A stretch of 64,000 nucleotides of DNA from positions 278,048,039-278,112,038 of the forward strand of contig CM041776.1 in the NCBI GenBank assembly GCA_023374045.1, written 5' to 3'. The translations under genes were made by a program, and so were the position numbers. The notes beneath the pieces were generated by a model, which made no database searches, was not told where the DNA came from, and worked only from the letters and a program-made list of their open reading frames with translations. Positions 24,229 to 35,589 of this stretch are shown here, in pieces. Position 1 is the first letter of the stretch. Each line of letters starts with the position of its first letter. This DNA comes from Limonium bicolor. Lineage: Eukaryota > Streptophyta > Magnoliopsida > Caryophyllales > Plumbaginaceae.

Positions 24229-25736
24229 AGTAAGACATGGAAGATTTAAACTGTCAATATCCTCTAGACTCGTTATATACACATTTCTTTATCTCTTCCT
24301 CTTAACATTTCTTTCCATCACTCAGACTTATTATACAACAATGTGTGAATAGAAATGAGCTGATTTTTCTTTGTAACAAATTTGAGATACACTAAGCAAA
24401 TTAAATTTTAACCCATCAACTAAGATGACATTATAAAATAACTTAATTAGATGAAAAACCAACCTTACCGACATCGATGATTTTACCTTTTTGATTGTTG
24501 CCAAAGGAAATGATTCCTTGGCCTCCTGATTCAAGTGAGAGGAAGTTCCATCTGTCTTCTGTCATGTGTTTTGAGCACCCATTGTCGATGCACCAGCAGG
24601 GATCTCCTCCCACTCAATTTTGCACTTGAAAAGTTAGTTTGTAGGAGTAGGGTCCCAAAATTATTTGGGCCCATAATCACCAACAATCTTTGTTCTATGC
24701 TCCTCTTATATCACCCATTTTTGTCCAATTTTCTTAGTTTCCAATGTCGTATAAATTGTGTTCTATGACATCTAGAGATATGGTGATCAGGTTATCTGCA
24801 AAGGTGATAGATTCTTTACCGATGGGTATCCAAACGATCGTCTGCTGTTCCATTTGGGTGTTCTAGCAACTTTCTCTTATCCTACGCATTTTTCTTTGAG
24901 AGATGCTAGTTCTTTTTCCTTCTTGCTAAGAGTAGAGACTAATTCATCCATTTCAGGTTGTTTTCCCATCTTAACCTTTCATGAGCATCAGTATTTCACA
25001 ATAGTCATTATACAATTTTCTTAACACATCGTTGAGTTTTACTACCTTGTTTCTATCTAAGTTCTTTAGATCTTCAATTTCATTTAAAGCTCTTTCTTTC
25101 AGTTTCAAGTACTTCTAATTGATCAACCAATATGAGAAATAATTTTCTAAGCCCTGGAAGTTCAGCTTTCTGAATCTTCTTTCTAAGTTGAGAGTAATTA
25201 CCTCAGTTGGATTTTCTTCTTCATCGGATTCTGATGTCTCCTCTTCTTAAGCCATTAAGCAAGTGTCCTTAATGCAGAGATGAGCCTTTTCATCTCCTGA
25301 CTTGTCACTATTTATGGTTTGGTCATCATCACCGAGCACTGAGTCTCCCCATACAGCGACGAAGGCTTTTTTCTTTTGTTTCCCATTGAGAGGCTTTTGG
25401 ACAGGTCTCTTGACTCGATCGTTGTCCTCTCGCGGTTGTTGTGGACAGTCCTTGATGTGATGTCCCCATTTTGAACATCCAAGCATTTGTCGTTGCTTCT
25501 CTTTTGGCGGTCATCAGATTCCTTAGAATCTTTCCCTCTTCTCATGTTGTTTCTAAAGAACTTCCTGAAATACCTTTTGGCATACAAGACCATTTCATTG
25601 TCATCTTCTTCCGATCCAGATTTCTCATTTTCAGCTACCTATAGGGCTATACCGTTGCCCTTTTCCCTTTTCGTGTTTTCAAAGTTTCTTTGTTGTAGCT
25701 TGAGTTCGAATGTCATTAGTGATCCCAACATGTTAG
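24229..25736 (-). pseudogene. Copia-A fragment 2: Gag C-terminus, protease start, pre-integrase
   Basis: Read leftwards: Gag segment MVLYAKRYFRKFFR (about 25530-25593), a zinc knuckle CSKWGHHIKDCPQ (about 25450-25480) and KKKAFVAVWGDS, then an acidic stretch and a coiled-coil-like EIEDLKN region. The protease active-site block reads CIDNGCSKHM (about 24565-24600). Copia normally has DSG there, so the active site is altered to DNG. The pre-integrase reads LVDGLKFNLLSVSQIC (24331-24534). Many frameshifts and stops. It joins fragment 3 across the solo LTR and fragment 1 across CACTA-2. Confidence 0.9.
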
Positions 25737-25929
25737 CCACACTGGTGCGGATGGAGGCATAAAACACGGTCAAAACCGTTCAAAAATGACAGTTTTGAAC
25801 CGTCTTTTATACCCCCATCGTTTTTGTCAACTATCTTAAGCGACGGTTCGAAAACCGTCTTTTAAGATGTCTTTAAGCGACAGTTTTGTTGAACCGTCTT
25901 TTAAAAGCTCTGGAACATAAAAAAAATGA

Positions 25930-26044
25930 ATCTAGTCTAATGCGACTAGATTATTTTCTATTCTATAGTGGTGTCGTCTGGATTCGAACTCACGACTGAT
26001 GGGTACCCACACACCCACACACGCGTCCCCCAACCACTTGACTA
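25930..26044 (-). other. tRNA-like segment and hairpin in the left arm of CACTA-2
   Basis: On the minus strand TAGTCAAGTGG (26034-26044) fits the A box exactly and AGTTCGAATCC (25980-25990) is a near-perfect B box, 43 nt apart. Next to it AATCTAGTC-TAATGC-GACTAGATT forms a 9-bp hairpin (about 25929-25952). I see no full cloverleaf, so this is tRNA-derived, not a tRNA gene. Confidence 0.5.
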
Positions 26045-26055
26045 CAACATCAAAC

Positions 26056-26322
26056 TCATTCATTTTATGAACAAAACACATATGTAGTAATTATAACTTA
26101 ATCTTTTAATTATTGGAATTTTAATTCCAATTTATGTTCACTCCTATACAAATTATAATAAGTTGTAAGGCATCGTAATAGGTAAATAAGCATCGTATTA
26201 TATACATACTAAAGATATTATAAGATTACATATATGTACATATAGTTACAATGTTAATTATAAAAAGACTAATTTACTAAAGTAAAAAATTAATGCTAAT
26301 TATAAAATATAAATTTTATTAC
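26056..26322. other. AT-rich interior of CACTA-2, left arm
   Basis: No genes or further motifs seen. It ends TTATTAC at the Copia-B left LTR. Confidence 0.6.
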
Positions 26323-26489
26323 TGTAAATGAGTAAAGAGAGATTGTAGAGACAGAGGTGATAGAGAGGCAACTGATCTCTTATTTCAATATGAGTATACA
26401 AGGTCTCTATTTATAGAGGGTTAGATACAAGGGGAAACCCTAATTACATAAAGATGTGAGTCCACTCATACATATATCTATTTATAACA
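26323..26489 (-). repeat. 3' LTR of Copia-B (left copy)
   Basis: Differs from 57812-57979 by a handful of changes. It contains CTATTTATAG at 26407-26416, a TATA box on the minus strand (CTATAAATAG). Confidence 0.85.
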
Positions 26490-26524
26490 CTCCCCCTTGG
26501 ACGAAACATCTTGTTATATGCAGT

Positions 26525-26755
26525 CTTGTTAAAAACCTCGCCTGGAAAAACCCTGTGGGATAAAAACCTCGGGCAAAGGAAAAGAGTACAGTCTTATAAT
26601 AACGTTACATAGCTATAATAATTAGTCATATATATTTTCACTTGGCATTCATATAAAATGAATCCATTGGATGTTTTCATTGATTGCCTCGTTAAAAATT
26701 ACTTGGAAAAAACCCAATGGGAAAAACACCATGGTGAAGGAAAAAGAGTACAATC
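26525..26755 (-). repeat. Two diverged copies of a GTTAAAAACC...GGAAAAACCC module
   Basis: Copies at about 26525-26592 and 26688-26755 share TTAAAAA, GGAAAAACCC, TGGGA(T)AAAA and AAGGAAAAGAGTAC. A related block in inverse orientation lies inside the hAT element (about 39510-39560). I remember similar sequence beside many plant copia 3' ends; its role is unknown to me. Confidence 0.6.
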
Positions 26756-29438
26756 ATCATTGCTCCCCCTGATGAAAACATCACTTTATTACTTTGATTG
26801 TATGCATCCCCAGTCTTTAATTGGTCCTGCACCCAGTTACTTGGAAAGCACTTGGTCGAATACATTCATCACTTTTGAACTTTAGCATATCTGCTCTATA
26901 TTAATATCAATGTCTCTTTTATAAGTAGAAACTTTTGGTGGTATGCATTTTCTAATCAGTATAGATGTAATCATCTATATCATCTGGGTATTAAGCCATA
27001 GATTCAATTAAACACACCCTCCATTAATCTCATGGGTGGTAGGGTTATTCATATGTGTTTATCTATAGATACCATAACCCATTAATCATTCTACTGCAAT
27101 AGCATTCAAATTGGTACTTCATGATCATTGATTCAACGACCACCAGGAGACTCGTAAGGAGTTCTAATTATACTCTTACACTGCTACTATAGCAACACAA
27201 ATTATCCAATAAAATTGGACTCACCTCAGAGATACCTTTCCATATTTTCACCAAGGTAGTAATGCCACAATCACCTTTATCGTTGAGGTTCATGATAAGA
27301 TTTATTAACATGGTCACAGGGGCAATCCCTTTCAGAATTCACCAAAACTCCTCTAGGAGTTAATCTCTTTTGAATCTTATATAAACGCACTATCAAAGTG
27401 ATATACCTGTATAAGGTATAACCATACAAATTCATAATTTCAACTATACATATATCTTCAAAATAATCTACTGTTGGGGATAAAGCCTTTTGTAATCGAT
27501 AGCAGGGCTTTTGAAAAATCTATATACACCAATATAGGTTGTATATTAAAAGAATTTTAAACCACACATTTTCATTTTCATACAAACACTTGTTTGTATC
27601 CAGCTGGATTCACATCATTATGTGGACATCAAGTTTGCAACATTCACAACTTGAATGTGTTTAAATTATGCTTCTCATTTGCGTCTTTCAAGTACTTTTG
27701 ACAAATCTATTCAATGTCCTCGTCATCATTGTGACATGTAGCGCTACATACATTTGCATGCATATACATATATATATATAATCAACGTTGATTTCATATC
27801 GGTTCAATTTATATTATTGACATGACATAATATCTCGAGATTTTTATTATCATCAGGTACCTGATTACCTTATATACTGGTAATTTGTCATGTCTGACAG
27901 CTCATCTAGAGCTATACCCTTTGTAGTATGACCATTTTAATTCTATGCTCCTTTTAAGGGCTTTGTCATTGGAACCACATAGTCTACCATGCTTCAGGTT
28001 AGACTTATTTGCACTTGTCGGACATTATAATACAGGAGCATTAGACGTTGGCGCATATTTTTCACTCAACATCAAGCAATTGGGTTGCCAATTTTTTTTG
28101 GAGATGAATAGTACTTTGAACTTAAAAGTTCTTACTGACGAGGATGACACAATTATATATTTCATATCATATCATCTCACCTTCCAATTGCTTCTTTTCT
28201 CCCCCTGATGTTGGGAAAAATTACTCGCCTAAATGACAATCGAGTCATAAAGGTATCCCCAGTTGTTAGTTCAAGGTATTAAAATTTGAACTCAACACAA
28301 TACCAACATCTTCACGGAATTGATTGATCCACTGAAGCATAATATATAAATCTTTCAAACAAAACCTTGTATGAGAGAATATTTAGCTTTTGACTCAAAG
28401 TCATTTATAAGAGTGAGAATTCATCAACACTATTTGGCTTGATGCAAATCAATGTACTTCATGTAAATTACATGTCTCCAAATGCATATGGGATTCTCAA
28501 ACCAAAAGATATTACAATTCATCACAGATCTTTGATCGATGGTTCTTCTTAACCATCAATTTTCCTAATGAACATGTCAAAGTTCATATTAAGGCGTTGA
28601 CATTTCACCAGCATTGTTCAATCTTATGGACTTTATTATTCAATCTTACAACCTTTAGCTGTAATGACCATTTGGTTGATGCATCAATTTAAACCAAATA
28701 TTAATAGTCCAAAAATGGTCAGGATATGGTCCCCAAAATGGTCCCTATATCTTACCTGAATTCACGCGTATAAAAATCCAGGTTTACACATAATATCAAC
28801 TGGTGATAGCCTCATAAAGGTTTTTCAAAATAAGCAACAAATCATTTGGTGGAAGAATATAATCCTCAAAAAGTGTCCACACATACAGTGGATATCAATT
28901 GCATCATTTTGAACTGGGATGGTCTAACCAGTCATGCCAAAAGGAACAATGAAAAACTTATTGTTTTCTTTATATTATATCTCAAGTTCTCCATTGTACC
29001 AACACACATGTGATACAAATCAAAGGAGAAAACAAGCAGCTACAATCATGACTATATCGTTTCCAGAATATACATTGATATTCTCTTATTTGTAGCCTTA
29101 ACGTGATATCCGCCTCAGGTATATCAGTACCACTTTTTGAGAAAACTTGTTATTTACAAAGCTTTCTCAGTACAAAAATTTCATTCTATATGTGGTATTG
29201 TAGCTGCTCTTCTAGAGCTTATTGACCCTTATCTTATGATTTTTTTGAATCATGGAAAATCATTCTCACACATGAGACTAATGCCTTGTCATCAAGACAC
29301 ATGCTTATGGGTCAACTATAATCATTTGGAAAGGGTAGTGAGCTACAACTGCACTATATTCCAAGCAAGTGTTAATTCTTGACTCCATCAAGAAATATTA
29401 TTTATAGTTGTATTGTCTTTAACCATGTTTCTCAAGAC
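26756..29438 (-). other. Copia-B internal sequence, no gene recognised
   Basis: AT-rich, with repeated CTCCCCCTGATG words (about 26765 and 28200). The open frames at 27945-28208 and 29137-29382 are short, on the strand opposite to the element, and match nothing I know. Confidence 0.5.
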
Positions 29439-29600
29439 ATATGCCTTCCCGGACATATGCTTTTCATGACCCCTTTAAGGTGTACAAATTCTGTGTAAAT
29501 GGATAAATCTCATTCAGAACATACGCCTTCCCGGACATATAAGTCTTTCATGACCCCTTTTAGGGTGTACAAATTGTTTTTAAATGAATAAATCTCATAA
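29439..29600 (-). repeat. Tandem duplication, 81-bp unit, in Copia-B
   Basis: CATATGCCTTCCCGGACATA (29439) and CATACGCCTTCCCGGACATA (29520) start two similar units that share TTTCATGACCCCTTT and GTGTACAAATT. Confidence 0.8.
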
Positions 29601-29968
29601 ATGTAAACGAACATACGTATATATTATAAACAATGGAAAATAATAATATAGAATATATAAAAACATAGAATAATATTTAGAAATTTAAATTTGTCATCCT
29701 CAACATAACTTCTCATTAAAAAAATCTGCATAGCTTCAATGTTTGAGCTAGCTTTGAAATAAGTCGAGTTATGTCCACAAAGACCTTGAAAGTCTTGCAA
29801 TCATAATAACATCCGACCATTATAATTATTATACTTTATGTGATGTCAATAACTGCTCATCATCTCTCCCAATCTGGTCATGACTTTTGACTATTCATGA
29901 AAAACATGGAATAAAATTGATCCAACAAGAACCATTCGATATTTATCTTGCCAATTTATTTGGGCAAT

Positions 29969-32900
29969 TGTAACACCCTACCATTAATGCTGTGCTTACC
30001 GTCTAATCTCCTTACACATCAGGTACACGCAGCGGATACATACTTACATAATGAGGGTGATACAATGTCGTTAGTCACCCACGTGACTAACAAGGCTACT
30101 GCTACTACATATGGCATCGGTCTGATGGACCGGAATCCCGAGTATTACATATCTATAATACGTACTCCATTCATCAATCGAATACAACAATGCTCCATTC
30201 AATACTTACTCCTCCATAATTCATACAATACGATATACTTAACCGAGTCTACTAGGATCCTTATACAATTATAATCCCTTCCAAGTTCATACATACTCAC
30301 TAAGTCTACATCTACCCATTCTCACCATTCCTCACCACTACTTACTTTCTAAGTACAAGGGTGTGCCGCCGGTCTCTTACCTTGACTACATCCGCTTCGG
30401 GTACCTGCACACTAAAAACGTTCCCCCTAGGGGGTCAGCTTTCGTTGCGCATGATAACCGCATACCCCGCGTACTAGTGAGGGTACGCCGACCACTTGGT
30501 CGAATACACATGCAGTTCATTTCATACAAGCATACATGCATACATGCTCTTACACACATACAATAATACTTACGCAAGGCATACACACATACACTTCATT
30601 ACATACAAGGAATACAATATAAACATCCAACACCACTACTTCTTCCAAATACACACTACATTACATACACAAAGTACAGCTCTTGTTAGCTTCATTGGTC
30701 CACCGGGTTAATCGGGGGAGATTGCTCTTTTACTCATTACTTCATACATACGCATACATACTCATACTCATCATACATACTACTTACTCTACTCTTACTC
30801 ATGTTAAGTCGTCGGGACCTCCGGCCCTGGGGACTACTCCGTCCCACCTCCGGGATTTACTTGACTCACCAATCCGGGATGCTACCCACTTAAGGGATTT
30901 GGGCCGCGGACCAGTTTAAGAGTGAGGAATTGCAGCCAACCTCTTGTCACTCCGCATCCTCACGCGTGGCCGAAGCTATATCGGACTTCTACTCATTCCA
31001 ATTACTCACTTAAGTTAGGAGTTAGGTAGTAGGATTAGTGATATAGAACACATCAACCACACCAACACAATCATTATTCATATACATACCATACAAATAC
31101 AATACAAATACAAGTACACTACCAATTACAATTCATCACATTCATCATGATATTACAAAATTATTGAAGACAAATATAGAACAATGAATTAAAAACAAGA
31201 CACAAAGTAAGTCCAATATAATCCGATCATGCATTTATCTTATTAGGTGGTCAAATAAGCACACAAATCGGGGTAACCAGATTAGGATACAGGGCATGAA
31301 GAAATCATACCTTTCACCGTTGTACTTGTATCCCAACGTTCCTCTGGTATTCACAATTCAAATCCTATGATTCACATACAATCGAACAATTAATCTAACC
31401 ATCATTAATTTAATTCGTTTACCCTTACACTTCTCAACTCTTACTTTCTATGTCTTTACATTCCTTTACTTACATTTTATTTACTTACTTTTAATTTCTT
31501 AACAATGGTTTACTTACATATATATGTACATATGTATAGGTGGTATACATATATATACATGTATATACTTACCATAATCTTATAGTTTTTTTTTGTTTTT
31601 TTTTATAAGTTTTGACTCGACCGAACTTGCAAGTCCGGTCGCAAGTTCGGTCCAAGTCAGTAAGGAATTGCGCTGGAGAATTACAGGGCCGACCGACCTT
31701 GCAAGTCCGGTCCCAAGGTCGGTCCATTCCAGTAAGTTTTGTATGTGAAAATTTTAGCCCGACCGACCTTGCAAGTCCGGTCGCAAGTTCGGTCCATTCC
31801 AGTAGCTTACTCGAAGGAAATTATTTCTGGCCGACCGAACTTGCAAGTCCGGTCGCAAGTTCGGTCCATTCCAGTAGGTTACAGACGGGAGAATTTTTCT
31901 GGTCCGACCGAACTTGCAAGTCCGGTCGCAAGTTCGGTCCATTCCAGAAGCTTTCCCGTCTTTGTAAATCTGGGCCCGACCGACCTTGCAAGTTCGGTCC
32001 CAAGGTCGGTCCAGTCCAGTAGTTGCATTTTTATTTCTATTTTCAGTTCTAAACTTTACCCATTGCTTCCCCAATCTTCCTACATGTAATCCCACATGTT
32101 TTAGCACCATTTAGGATTCCTAAAATGCCTTAATTCATCCACCAAATCCATTACTAAATCCATCAAACAACTTACACAATTCCCTCACTTCTCTTTCAAC
32201 ACTTGTAACAGTTTTTGTTACACTTATGCTACAGATTTAAAGCTCAATGCTCATATCCAATACTCCTACTACTAATACCATTACTAGCATCCCAAATACA
32301 TTTCCAAGCCATTACATTACCTATACCCAAGTCCAACTCTCCTCTTACCAAATCTTGCACATTATTTCTCCTTAGTTCTACAATGCAATTTAATACCTCC
32401 TTGCTACAGATTTTGGGTTCCCACCTCCTCCATACATAATTTCCTCTCCTAATGCCATTTCCAATGCCTACAATGCATTGCCTCTCCTCTTCAAGTCCAA
32501 CACTCACTCTCAAGGTCAAGTACATAAATCCTCCTAGTTTCTCCAATGCCATTCAACAATTCTTGCTACAGATTTTATATCCTTTCATTCTCTTACCACA
32601 ACTACTACTCCATAGTCATTAACATCTCTACTAACTCCAATCACACACTTGGTTTCCCCATTCACCAAGTCATCCATACATGTACATATTCCTACCAAAA
32701 TTTTGCCATAGTTCCTCTACACATTCTTACTTCTCCACATATGTGTTTTTCATCAAACTCATTCCTAATCTAGCCAAACCGCAAGGGTCTATACCAGCAC
32801 ACATACAAAATCCTAGTACACCATTACTTCCTCAATCCATTACTAATGCACATACACAATACACTTGGCTGTAAGGCCACAATTCACATACTAGTTCACA

Positions 32901-34340
32901 AACACTCAAACTTCCACAATTACATTACTAATACATTATTTGGGTTCCTTAGATTGGTTTACCCATTCCCATTACTCTAATGCACTAAAATTTAACATTA
33001 GTAAAGAGCTCTTACCTTGAGCTTTTAATTCCTTCTTATTCTTTCTCATTTCTCTTCCTTCTTCCTTTCTTGCCCAAATCGGCCATGTGGGGAATGGAGT
33101 TGCCAAACTCCATTCCCATCACCCAATGAACACAAAACACTACAATTAATATACTAACCCTTAAATAAATGCCAATTCATTGAAGTGTTTGAAATGAAAT
33201 TTCTAGGGTTTACCTTTGGAGAGTTTTAGAAGGGGTTTTAGCCCTTGATTCAAGAAGGTGAATCCACCACCATTGCTAGGTTGATATTTTGCTCAAAAGA
33301 GAGAGAGAGAAAAACAATTACAAAGAGGCAAAAACCGGTTATGGAGTAAGGTGGAGAAAACATGAGTTTTTCATATAGATTTTTACCTTAATGGAGAGAG
33401 GAGACTCCAAGCTTTACATTGGTGCCATTTTCTCTTTGAATGGGGAAAACCCATGGAGGTGAAACTCATCCTTTTCGAATTTTGAAAAGAGGGAATGATA
33501 GAGGAGGATGAGGGGATTACAAATATGTGATTATTTTTGAGTGTGGAGCTTACATGAGGAGGATGGAGCATGTGGAGAAGGGGAGAAGCCATTGTTGTTG
33601 TTGGAGAAGCTCCAAAAATCGCACCCAGCAGGGAGAGGGAGGAGGGAGACGGTGAAAGAGGGAGAAATGGGAGAGAGAAGAGGGAAAGGTGGAAATGAGA
33701 GGTGTGAGAGAGGGTTATTTTGCTTTTTGTACTTTTACTTTTTGCTTTATGATTTACTCATTTGTTAACTAGTTACATGTGTGTGTGTGAGGGGTTATTT
33801 AACCCTTTAAAAACCGGCCCCTTACAGTATACTAGCTGGAGCGTTTTTCATCTTTTACAGAAAACACTCGTTATTTTACCCGGTTTAGGTACTGTTCACT
33901 AACCGGGCCCGTTTTCCGGAATTTTCTCGTTTCTTTATTTTTATTGGTTATTAAGCTTTCATAAATGCTTAATAATATTTATTTAATGACTTATAATTTT
34001 TACGGGTTCATTTGACCACTTAAAATCACGTCTTCGGGTTTTCTCGAAAAACGTGCGTTAAAGCTCTATTAGCGTTTTAATACATTATTTGGATCCGTTT
34101 TCTTCGGGAGTTGTTCCCATATATTATTTAGGTCTTATTAAACCTTTGGAATCCATATAATACGCTAATCGAGGTCTCATACCTCCTATGGTTGTTTAAC
34201 GCTTATTTACCGTTTTCCGCTTTTAAGAGTTTATTTATTGTTGGATTTATTTTCCTTACCAGTATTAATTAGGCACCATTAGGCACTTAAATACGTATTA
34301 GATTAATTTTAATCCCTATATTTAAGTTTGGGGTATTTCA
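29969..34340 (-). repeat. 3' LTR of Gypsy-3 (left copy)
   Basis: Plus-strand TGTAACACCCT...GGGGTATTTCA, matching the split right copy closely. It contains the six-unit hairpin array and CA/AT-rich text. Longer open frames at 31612-32110 are produced by the array itself and are not genes. Confidence 0.93.
31619..32011 (-). repeat. Six-unit hairpin array in the Gypsy-3 LTR, period about 72 bp
   Basis: Units at 31619-31652, 31691-31724, 31761-31794, 31833-31866, 31905-31938 and 31978-32011. Each is arm GACCGAACTTGC, spacer AAGTCCGGTC, arm GCAAGTTCGGTC. Units 2 and 6 carry GACCTTG/CAAGGTC instead of GAACTTG/CAAGTTC, a paired change. The text between units is also related (CATTCCAGTAG...). Confidence 0.9.
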
Positions 34341-34374
34341 ATCTACCCCCCTTAAGAACTTTGTCCTCAAAGTT
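34341..34374 (-). promoter_or_regulatory. Terminal polypurine tract and adjoining hairpin, Gypsy-3
   Basis: On the minus strand: AACTTTG-AGGA-CAAAGTT (34357-34374), then CTTAAGGGGGGTAGAT (34341-34356), then the LTR. The stem differs from the Gypsy-1 stem (GACTTCG/CGAAGTC) at two positions, both compensated. Confidence 0.88.
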
Positions 34375-34871
34375 GTTCGAGGTTATAGGTTTACAATGCT
34401 TACTCATTCTTACGTGTCTAATACCAAAGCCATACGTTTTTCCTCCTTACTAATCCTAAATCCGTCACTCAAGGTTCCTACATACTATACCATACCATGT
34501 CATACTAATGCACTATAATTACTCCAATCCGCATTACCACCGATCATCGGTTTCTCATTACCAGTTTATACATACATACAATGCAAAGCTATTCCCAAGG
34601 CAATGCAATAGACATTACAATCCCGCAGGCACTCAGGTCATCTCGACACAGGACTCCTCTATGTCCTGCTGCCCTTGGAATGCTACAACATACTACCTTA
34701 CTATCTTCTTCGGTACCCACTTCTAGCACATCCTCATTCTCCATACTAAAGGAAATTCTTTCACCACTACCAATTAAAATTTCTAAAACATACAACTCCA
34801 AATTCCAATTTATATTCATTACTTCTATCCTATGTGACTCTTGTGACCACTTGAGGGGAGCTTCAAGAATC

Positions 34872-34959
34872 GTTCGACCCTGGTGTGATCAGCACCAGTG
34901 TTGAACTATCTTTCCACTCCAATTTGTGTTCGGTTTCCCTTGATCTGATCAGGATCAAG
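34872..34959 (-). repeat. Two palindromes around TGATCA between the polypurine tracts of Gypsy-3
   Basis: CTGGTG-TGATCA-GCACCAG within 34872-34906 (extended by GTTC/GAAC) and CTTGATC-TGATCA-GGATCAAG at 34939-34959. They occupy the place held by the GTATGC palindromes in Gypsy-1. Confidence 0.75.
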
Positions 34960-35551
34960 TTCGACTTCCCACATCAGATTCAATCAAACAAATAATTTAA
35001 TTGTTTTCATTTTCTATCTTTTTACTCTTTCTAGTCGTAATTACGCATTCATACATCTCCAAAGGATGGAATCAGTCCATCAATCGTCCTCACTCTACTT
35101 CCCAAATGCTTTATTCCATGGTTCAATCCTAATGTTCATTTCATCAACCTTCACCACTTCCATCCAATATTCTAACTGAGGAATACTATGCTTATAAGAT
35201 TTAGTTGACTTCAATTGCTTCAAATATTTTACTTACGATTCCACTACTCATAAACTTCATTCATCTACTATCCTCATTCATTTCGTACTACTTCTTCAAA
35301 TGCTACAATACTTGTGGAGCTCCATCCACTACTCATTACTTTTCTTTTACTAATACTCTTACATTGGTGTTACAAGATGGGTGTATTCCTCCTATGGTAT
35401 TTGCATGTCTAATGCCTAGTTACCATAATTACAATATGAATGAGTACTTATGTTTATTTAACATAGTATCAATCATCAATTTGGTTCTCATTGTGCTATG
35501 CACATTATGGTTTATGTGTTTTATTCACAAAACTTACACTAAGCGGTTTTC

Positions 35552-35589
35552 GCTCTACCCCCCTTAAAAGGGATTACGCCCACGTAATC
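35552..35589 (-). promoter_or_regulatory. Internal polypurine tract with upstream hairpin, Gypsy-3
   Basis: Minus strand: GATTACG-TGGG-CGTAATC (35572-35589) directly followed by CCTTTTAAGGGGGGTAGAGC (35552-35571). It is the counterpart of 9491-9513 in Gypsy-1. Confidence 0.7.

Noticed and set aside
31619..32011. Regular repeat-spacer layout resembling a CRISPR array (also at 52862-53253 and 21601-21781)
   Set aside because: Plant LTR context, the 'spacers' are related to each other (CATTCCAGTAG...), and no cas genes are present. It is a 72-bp tandem repeat with hairpins.
31612..32110. Overlapping open frames of 60-136 aa on both strands over the hairpin array
   Set aside because: They arise because the repeat has no stops in several frames; peptides are repeats of LQVRSQVRS type and are found on both strands.
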